DNA from: Micrasema longulum
Lineage: Eukaryota > Arthropoda > Insecta > Trichoptera > Brachycentridae
Assembly (NCBI GenBank): GCA_022494885.1
Contig: JAGVSM010000451.1
Coordinates: forward strand, 62,001-126,000
DNA: 64,000 nucleotides
Reading direction: 5' to 3'
Of this stretch, positions 56,244-64,000 are shown piece after piece. Numbering within the stretch: the stretch's first letter is position 1; every line of letters starts with the position of its first letter. The notes below the pieces were generated by a model. That model made no database searches, was not told where the DNA came from, and saw only the letters and a program-made list of their open reading frames with translations. Made by a program: the position numbers and the translations under genes.

Positions 56244-56988
56244 CAGGGGCGAATCATCTAAATAAGCGGTTATGCACGGCTTACTATTATATTTGACTTT
56301 GGATAATAATGTTTTATAGGAACCACGTTTATAGAAAATAAATAATATAATTATAATTGGCATTTGTTATAAACCACCACCACCGTTTATATATTCTTAC
56401 AAAAAAATATCTACAAAGTGCGCCCAGCGCCCGGCTCATTCTCAGTGTGCGATGAAACTAGCCGATTATCTCAGCTTATTCTCTATACAAAAAGTACACT
56501 TTATTTGACATCTTTAACCCAAATCAGGTTTTTGAGTACTAAAACAAGTTTGCAGATTACAAACATTATTTGAAGATTCTCTGTTTGGAAACTAGTATTT
56601 CGAACATTATTTCCGAAGGACTATTTATCTTTAAAGGGATACCGTTGACATATTATGTATCACATAGGACATGTGGCGTTTACAGTGGACGTTTTTGGCA
56701 TTATTAATTTTAAAAGAAATCGGGCAGTGCTCATTGTTTACATTTAAAATCATAATGGAAATATCTGCTGAATGTCATTGTGGCATTTTTTTATAAACTT
56801 AGTTTTGTATTAAAACAGTGTAAAATGAAACTACGTTTATCGCGTGGTTACTTATAATTGTTGTGTGAGTTGATTTTTACAGAACCACAGAAAAAATAGC
56901 CATTTAAAATTATACTGATATATTATGTCCTTATATGTAGGAACATTTTTTGTAGATTACCTATAAAATAAATCACGGCTCACCACTG
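56244..56988. mobile_element. hAT-like non-autonomous element, copy 2 (no SINE)
   Basis: It starts CAGGGGCGAATCATCTAAAT and ends CACGGCTCACCACTG, the same family and orientation as 45213-46077. Flanks CTGAAAGG and CTAACTGG match at five of eight positions, so the target duplication may be eroded. It has extra sequence near 56400-56450 and 56650-56700 relative to copy 1. Confidence 0.75.
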
Positions 56989-56994
56989 CTAACT

Positions 56995-58170
56995 GGAAGC
57001 TTTTTAATGGAGCAAAGTGACTTAAATTTGGTCAAGTGACTTTTATTTGTTTATAATCTGGACCAAACAAGCCAAGAGTTCGTGAAAGGAGGGGAATATT
57101 AGAAATAAATATATAAGGTTTTGGTAAAAAATAAGTTAAAGAAGCACTTTTTTACATTTTTATTATTTTATATTTTTTTTATAAAAAATACAAATCCTCA
57201 AACAAAATGTCGTTTTTAGGAAGAAAACTGTCATATTTAAATAATTTAAAAAAATCTGCTCAACTGTGAAAAAATATATGTGCCTGTAGTGATTTATGTT
57301 TGTTAAGATTTTATCGAAACTCATATTTTGAAACACAAATTCGTTTTTATTTATTTATGTTTAAATCATAAACTTTGTGGTCAAATATTCTAACTAATGT
57401 TAGAAAATATAAGTACCTATATTACCACTTAACGACTTTTTTTAAAAACTTTTTACTTTGTCCTGACAAAAAGACAGGTAAGTCTAAAAACCGGTAGTAA
57501 AAAGTTGATTAGTTAAACTAATATTTACCAACATTGTTTTTTTTTCTTTAATCAATTGAATAGTTTATAGTCCTAATTTAAAATGACCTTATCACGTAAA
57601 ATATTTAAAATAAATATCACAATCCAATTTATTTCATGTTTAACAAAAATAAGTCTCATTCTTTGAGCTATAAAACGATCTGACAGTTAAAAATAAGTAC
57701 AAGTTGTTACATTATATTTTGAACTCTTTAGATAAGAAATAATTGGATCATTATATTCATGCAATCCAATTGTGCTCATTGACCCAGAGTAAAGAGTGGG
57801 CATAATATGACATGGAAAGCAATTTATGTCTCTATTTTCTAATTCTTACTTGACTCAAGTTATAATTACAATTATGTATCTTACGTCAATAAGTGGATGA
57901 AAAAAAACAATTATCAAATAACTAACGGTTTTGTAAAAAAGTCAAGAAATTTTCGGTTTAACTAAGTACGCACAAAGAGGTACAATAATAAAAATATATA
58001 CGAGTATTATAATGTATTTGAAGTGAAACTTCTTGTGAAGATGTTATGTATAGCTGAAATCTTCAATAAAGTTTAGTGTTACGGAAAATTGGATACAAAA
58101 AAATATTTCTTGCACACAACAAAAATTATAGCATTAAATTGTACGGTGATATTTATTGAAAGTGTGTAAA
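56995..58170. other. AT-rich upstream DNA, nothing recognised
   Basis: No coding frame, repeat partner or RNA-like structure was noticed. Confidence 0.4.
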
Positions 58171-58174
58171 AAAA

Positions 58175-58225
58175 ATCGAAATGATTTCAATAAAAATGAA
58201 CTCTTTTGAACGACGTCACTAGTTC
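58175..58225. repeat. Inverted partner of 53060-53110 (right)
   Basis: TTTTGAACGACGTCACTAGT TC at 58204-58225 is an exact inverted match to 53060-53081, with weaker similarity inward (ATTTCAATAAAAATGAACTC). Confidence 0.8.
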
Positions 58226-58856
58226 TTCCGAGCCAACCGATGACAGAGTGTTGTTATAGATTTCCGGTTTACGGGAAGCCAACTGACTTATCAGCGGAAC
58301 TCACCGAAGAGATTGTGATTCGATTATGTTTAAAGGCATGTTTTAAAATTATACAAAATATATCTCATTATCATTGATAAAAAAAAAAAAAAAACGGTGA
58401 AAAAAACAAATAAATCAATAAAAAGAACTTCTCGTCACTTTAGTTCGTTTTTGTCCAACATATAATTATTAACAAAATTAAGTTAAATTATACGAGTTGT
58501 GAGAAAACTTATATTTATAAAATTCAAATGAAAAAATATTTTTATAAAATCGTTTAAGGGGTTTTTTAACGAATGCTGTCTTAAGTTGTGGACATTATTT
58601 ATTCCTATTTCGTAAAAAAAAAAACGTTTAAACTCTATTTTTGCAGATATGTGTTTTGTTCTGTTGAACAAAAACGAACTGAAGCGACGTTCTGACGTCA
58701 AACGCGGATTAATTGAAAAAATACGAAACTTAAAAAAATCATAGACCTGATAAAACGATACATAAAAATATTTTTAGGCTTAATTTAATTGTCTAATAAC
58801 AAATTTTAAAAATTGAAAAAACCACTGAACATCCCCATTGTTTGTTTATTTTTATT

Positions 58857-59010
58857 CATCATCAATTGACACCCAGTTGTGCATAGGGCACTGAATTGGT
58901 ATACCAAAAGCCATGTTTCTGTACCATTTGTGTTACAAAGAAGGTACGTTGATGAGTCGTACGCTTCTTGTCCAGGGATAGTGAAATATTGCAGTATAGG
59001 ACCACTATTA
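58857..59010 (-). repeat. SINE family A (minus)
   Basis: TCATCATCAATTGACACC tail, GTGCATAGGGCACTGAATTG, ACGCTTCTTGTCCAGGGATA and GTGAAATATTGCAGTATAGG. The head side is lost in eroded sequence up to about 59115. Confidence 0.78.
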
Positions 59011-59154
59011 AAATAGAAATTTATTTAAAAATTGAACCTACTGAATACATAATTGAATACACTGCACTACGAGGTAGCCCTATTTTCACTCTGTTCACGA
59101 TTTTAAAATTTTCACGTAGCCATGGAGCGCACAATACTCGAACAGGGTTTTTTT

Positions 59155-59545
59155 TCAGGTAACAAATAAAAATACAATAGTACAACTAAATACAATTTTT
59201 ACATTAATTAAATACACATATTTACATAAGCGTTTCCCATTACGTAAAATAAATAATTCATTTTTGTGTACATAATGGGGAGTGACGTCTAACAATTGTT
59301 TGTTTATTTTATTTTTAATCATTATTGTTTTTAGGACAACATATATAAATTACAAAAAATCTTACAAACGGTGTTTTAATCAGTGCTACATAAAGAAGAA
59401 TTATAATTGTAACTTTTCACTTATTTCTTAAATATATTGTATTCCTGGCTGTCCTTTTTATTATCTTTGTTCATTTCGTTAAAGAAAAATATTCCTCTAA
59501 GATATTACCACTTGTTCTAGGTCGCGTAATTACGTTTTGGTTCCA
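59155..59545 (-). pseudogene. LINE C-terminus and 3' UTR (family Z copy 2)
   Basis: It matches 27540-27975: on the plus strand AACAAATAAAAATACAATAG, CATAATGGGGAGTGACGTCT and AATCAGTGCTACATAAAGAA. The minus frame reads RGIFFFNEMNKDNKKDSQEY-NIFKK, a stop, and SYNYNSSLCSTD. An internal deletion of about 50 bp and the new stop mark it as older or more damaged than copy 1. Confidence 0.72.
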
Positions 59546-59684
59546 TTTTACATATATGTATATCTGTATTTTTTATCCGTGTAGACACAGAATAAAGAAA
59601 TAAAACACATAAACGATTAATAAATCAATATCAAAACGTACGTACTTTACATGTTTTTATTAATTAGCAAATTATTCTACCAAA

Positions 59685-60560
59685 CCCCAAAAGGAACACT
59701 CCCACACTACCAGAAGTCAAACTAAAGGATGGGTCATGGGTCCACAAACTCTGAGTTCGGGCAAAAAATTTCTGGTTTCTGAGCCCCAAAATGTTCAACA
59801 TGTTACCCGAATATTGCAAAACCACGACCCGGATTCATTAAATTAATTTGTGAAAAAATGGTTACTGGATTAAGGTAGAGAAAGATCAGAAAACTTACTC
59901 GAAAACATTCTAAAATAATAAATGGTATATTTAAATATCGTATAACTCTATAATAAATCAAGTAGGTAGTCATGTTACTCAACAATGTTTGAGTATGTCC
60001 AAATGCTTGCAGACGGCTTCCTCCCTAGGGAGTTATTATTATTTAAATTTATTTCAACAGAGAGGGAAAACATTTTTGAGAAGGGAAAAAAATAATAAAA
60101 TTGGAAAATTGTTGTCAGGCGTTGCCTAGTAGGTGATTTGGCTCAGCCAGATGAATCTCACCCACGTGATAAAGGTTTCAGCTCTTTTAATTAACAAAAG
60201 TCAGCACATAGAAGAGTTGGGGAAATGTGGATGTTCAAACATGGGCAGAATGGTAAATGTTGTACAGTGTGTAAAGTGGCCACTTAAACCAGCAACTGAC
60301 TGGTAATAAGCCCTGTTAATGCCTAGACTTCCATATTCCTTTCCCAAAAATGTTTTCCCTCTCTGTTGAAATTTTTAAAAAATAAATTCATGTTACTGTT
60401 CATTTTGGCATAAAAATGTCTGCCTTAAAACAGGCTGTACCTAGTTAGGCAAACTAGACATAATCCAGAGAAATCCATTACTTAAGTATGCATGTTACTA
60501 CATAAAGAAATTGTATTTTTTGTTAATAAACCATGGCCATTATAATTATTATTATTATTA
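59685..60560. repeat. About 500-bp dispersed repeat, copy 2 (holds a foldback element)
   Basis: It is the inverted counterpart of 17150-17655: GGAACACTCCCACACTACCA, GACCCGGATTCATTAAATT, then after the insertion TTTTGGCATAAAAATG and CTGTACCTAGTTAGGCA up to an ATTATTATT run near 60545. Confidence 0.88.
59982..60388. mobile_element. Foldback-like element copy L with 9-bp target duplication
   Basis: CATGTTACT lies at 59973-59981 and again at 60389-60397. Copy 1 of the host repeat (17150-17655) has a single AATATGATT there (read in the same direction), with colinear sequence on both sides. The element starts CAACAATGTTTGAGTATGTC, has an inner arm ATTTCAACAGAGAGGGAAAA, then TTCAGCTCTTTTAATTAAC and GTGGCCACTTAAACCAGC, and closes with CCCTCTCTGTTG and an A/T run. 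The right outer arm is missing. Confidence 0.9.
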
Positions 60561-61264
60561 TTAATGGTAGAATAATTTATTGGGTAATTTTATGTTCGAG
60601 TCCCACTATTGTTATTCGATTTTTTAAATTTACATAATTTACACATGGTATATAAATTTTCTTTTGTAATAATAATAATTTAAAAATTTGTTCACTTTTA
60701 ACAACATAAAAATATACAAGGATTGTATAAAAAAAATAACGACACTTTAGTACATGAGTGCTAAATATGTAAGCTCAATTTATGAACGAAAGAAACAAAC
60801 ATGTTTTCTTTTAGCAAGAAAATAAGTATTAGGAGTGCATAATGGAGGTATGTCGTCTATAATACACACATTACAAAGTTCCTGAACAACTATGTTGCCT
60901 CCATATATCTCAAATTTGACCTGGCGCAGAATGCGGTGGTGCATAACCTATTCTGCATAGTGCAGCATAGTTCGCGTGACTTACAACAATACATAATTTC
61001 TGCTTAATAGGGTACCTACAAAATGCACGGAGATGCAATTCTTGAACGAAGAACGAACTAACCTGTATCCAAAGTCAAGAACGAATATTGCCTTCTACTC
61101 GTAACACGAAATTGCATAAATCATTTATGATTTGATATTTTTCACTTGAATATCGTCATAAACTACAAACTGAAAAACGTTTTCGAGATAACTTTGATTC
61201 TTCTTGTTTATCACAAGGTGTTTGAGAATGTTGATTCAAGCGAATAAATATTTTTTTTTTCTTT

Positions 61265-61620
61265 GAAAATTTATTTACTAACCCTTACGGATTAGGATAC
61301 GGATTAAATAAAATACATTTTTTTATTTATACTCTGTTGTTGATAATAATATTTTTTTACATGTTTTTAAAATTTTGTCTGAGCGTTTTGTTTAGTTTTG
61401 TCTGGTAGTTTATTGTATATTTTCAGTCCTTGGTTTATAAGTCTCGACAGTCCTTTTCTCGTTTTAGAATGCTGTATATGATATTTTATTTATGATGTAA
61501 TTTTGAGGTCGTGTACTATTTCCATGTTTCTCAGCGATTTTATATCCGCTCGTATCAGCAGTCTGTTAATAGTCAATTGAATGTTTGGTAATCAATTTTT
61601 CAAATTAAGTAAATGTGTTA
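61265..61620 (-). pseudogene. LINE 3' region (family X copy)
   Basis: ACTAACCCTTACGGATTAGG, TTGTCTGGTAGTTTATTGTA and TCAGTCCTTGGTTTATAAGT on the plus strand match 23494-23680. The minus frame keeps the KLYNKLPDKTKQ-type residues but is otherwise broken. Confidence 0.68.
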
Positions 61621-61699
61621 TATCGTTTCTGAGGTCCGCTGATACCAATAATTGATTTTGGGTGACTCCCACAATTAAATTATAATTACACACCTTTTT

Positions 61700-63150
61700 A
61701 ATAAAATGTAACAGCAGCATAGTAAGACGTAAGTACATGACTTTTTATCACATTAGTAAAATAGAAAAAAAAATTGTGTTTGAAATGAAAAATACGCCAT
61801 AAACATTACATGAATGTACAACAGGTTCATAATGGTATAAACGACTTTTTCAAATATTAATGCCTGAAAAACTCTTTGCAGTCCATGTTTTATTCCATTG
61901 TGTTTTTATTCCCTTTTCCCATTCGAGAATGGTGAATATCGTATTTATTCCACACAAACTGTTCGCATTTCCTTCAGAAGCGGGAAACATGTTTTGAATT
62001 TTCGGTAAATCCAGAGCCGGGAAACATTAGCTGCAAAAACTCATTGAAAAACGTATCAAGAGTTCAAGAGTCATTAGGTTTTGAATGAACTATTATTTTA
62101 AGGTTTTTACACACAAAATAGTAATGTGTAAAATTAAAAAAATAGAAAAAATAAATAAGAATAAAATAGAAACCGGTCGGTAATTAAATAAATAATAAGT
62201 GGTTAAAATCATTTTACATATTAAAGTGTAAGTACATTATTTGATCGTGACATATGTGATAGTACTTATAAATATGTGTTTGTTGATTATAGACGGACAT
62301 AGTAATTTAATTAATATTTTTCAGTACCAATATAGTCATTACATTTGAAAATATGGTAAGCTTTTAATTAAATTCGAAATTGATTACTTAAAAAGTCCAA
62401 TAATTTTACGAATTAAATTTTAACACACCGCAAATTACACAAAACTGAATCCCATCCTTTGTAAATTAATTAATTAAATATTCTATGGTTTCAATATAAG
62501 TACACGCATGTGCGTCACAAAAAGTCTAGCCTAACTTGTTAGGCGATTTCGTTTCCTAAGCAACAATTTTACGCAAATTTTATTGGGTATTTGTTTAAAC
62601 GACTCCAATGCCACGCAGATTTGGTAGTAAGAGCTTAAACCTTACGATAAAACCCGGGGAAAAACCTCTTGTGTACAATAGTGTATACATATTATGGATA
62701 TCACATGTACATTCTGCTTGAGTGTGTTTATAGGTTGGAATGAGTGGCATACTAGCGTACCCTTAATGTAAAATCAATAGCAACGGAATGTGTTAACTGC
62801 GGGATTATTCAATAGGGTGGCAGAAAATAAAATAACGGGTAATGACTGAAATAAATTTCTACATAATACACTGGGAAATAGGAACCTCTCCAATTCTGCT
62901 GATTTCCTGATGGCTACGTAACTTTGTGTTAAATTGAAATGAATTGAAAAGTGTATTTAATATATTTTTTTTAATAGCAATGATTATACAGTCGAGTACA
63001 CAATATTCTAATGTGCGTAATTAAGCTAATTACTATTTTAAAAACATCAATTGGATAATTAGAATTACGGTTTTGTACTTTCCGCTAAAGTTGGTACCGA
63101 TAATCTTCAACAAACTATATAAAAATTTGATTATACAAATGCAACATATT
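61700..63150. other. AT-rich upstream DNA, nothing recognised
   Basis: No repeat partner or coding segment was found. The upstream futsch exon expected on the minus strand is not here either. Confidence 0.4.
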
Positions 63151-63159
63151 TTTATTATC

Positions 63160-63260
63160 TGTGACATGGAGGTAAGGCGATTAATCCTACGATTCAAGTG
63201 CCATTTCAGGAAAAAAATGACACTTATTGAAAACACTCCATATTTTGTAATTTCAGGAAT
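63160..63260 (-). repeat. SINE family A fragment (minus)
   Basis: GACATGGAGGTAAGGCGATT, AATCCTACGATTCAAGTGCC and ATTTCAGGAAAAAA correspond weakly to the SINE segment around the ACGCTTCAGG string. Confidence 0.5.
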
Positions 63261-63950
63261 ATTTATCAACTCTTTTATGGGCTTAATGTAACAAAGATGT
63301 GTCTACGTGGGATACGAGATATGATATATTTCTCTTATTTTTTTGAATGGTGAAGCTGCATTTTTTGTAACCTTCAAATGGAAATTTTCACACCGGATTT
63401 GGAAAGTAAAATTTTGTATAAATATGCTGAATTTTGTTACAAAAATATTTATACGAAGGAAGATAATGCTAATACAGTAAAAAATCTATTTAACTACACA
63501 AGAAAAGAACGATAACAAGGAAGGATAATAACAAGGAAGAAAGTGACGATGTTCTATGGCCGGTATTTGTGTGAAAGAGACAAAAACAAAAGAAGAAATT
63601 CTTTCGGTCGGTCGGTTATTGGTAGTAGGTGGGAGTGCACGCTAGTTATATGATCGGCGTGCTTGTGATTATTTTGTTGCTATAACAGGTCTTAACTATA
63701 TTTAATTTGTTTAAATTATGGAAAAGGAATTATTTAACAGTATGTCTCTGTTTTTTTTAAATATTTATTTCTAATGTCTGAACTTCAGAATATTCTGTAT
63801 TTTGCTTGAGGTAACACGATGTTACATCACTGCGGGTAAAGGAATTTAGTAGCACCGCCTTTTGAGAGTTAAGAAAACAGAAATGTTTCGTCCATTTTAT
63901 TATATTATTTCGTTTCAGATATTCATGAACGAAAAACATATTTTAAATAT

Positions 63951-64000
63951 GGTGGCCTTCGTGGTGTAATGACTAATGGAATGGACTCCTACGTGGAAGC
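63951..64000 (+). repeat. Probable SINE head cut by the window edge
   Basis: GTGGCCTTCGTGGTGTAATG then ACTAATGG resembles the tRNA-like head of SINE family A (GGCCTCGTGGTGAAATGG). The rest is outside the window. Confidence 0.55.

Noticed and set aside
1..64000. CRISPR arrays, rRNA genes, bacterial operons
   Set aside because: No regularly spaced short repeats, no rRNA-like sequence and no compact gene clusters; splicing and LINE/SINE content indicate animal nuclear DNA.

Overview
The window looks like AT-rich nuclear DNA from an insect; I cannot name the order. The reasons are GT-AG introns of 3 to 17 kb, a minus-strand gene whose exons encode the conserved N-terminal block of the MAP1 family (Futsch in insects, MAP1A/MAP1B in vertebrates), and a dense, decayed load of LINEs, tRNA-derived SINEs, hAT and Tc1/mariner remnants and inverted-repeat DNA elements. 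Nothing prokaryotic, no CRISPR array and no rRNA are visible.

Host gene: five minus-strand exons (34999-35097, 18079-18251, 14479-14704, 8565-8723, 581-762, in transcript order) join in frame into about 280 residues. Every visible splice site has an AG acceptor and a GT donor. The first exon(s) would lie above 35097 and were not found, so they are probably beyond 64000 behind an intron of at least 28.9 kb. The rest of the protein lies below position 1. All other sequence is intron of this gene or upstream DNA.

Mobile DNA: LINE 3' ends from at least eight families occur on both strands, nearly all 5'-truncated and broken. There are two Tc1/mariner-superfamily transposase remnants (862-1098 and 34327-34730) and one hAT transposase C-terminus (54800-55040). 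SINEs form at least two tRNA-headed families; one of them has a GATGATG-type 3' tail and about eleven pieces here. Non-autonomous DNA elements include a hAT MITE with an 8-bp target duplication (14226-14399), a hAT-like 865-bp element with a perfect 8-bp duplication (45213-46077) and a 0.9-1.0 kb terminal-inverted-repeat element in two copies (40005-40876 and 49039-50052).

The most distinctive content is a foldback-like family in about twelve pieces (2783 to 60388). It has long imperfect inverted arms, two arm subtypes and, in most copies, an outer arm on one side only. One copy (59982-60388) sits between 9-bp direct repeats, and a second copy of the host repeat at 17150-17655 supplies the empty site. 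Several loci are insertions within insertions, so relative ages can be read directly from the sequence.

All family assignments come from reading translations and repeats by eye; no database search was possible. Repeat boundaries are good to about 5-30 bp unless target duplications are given.
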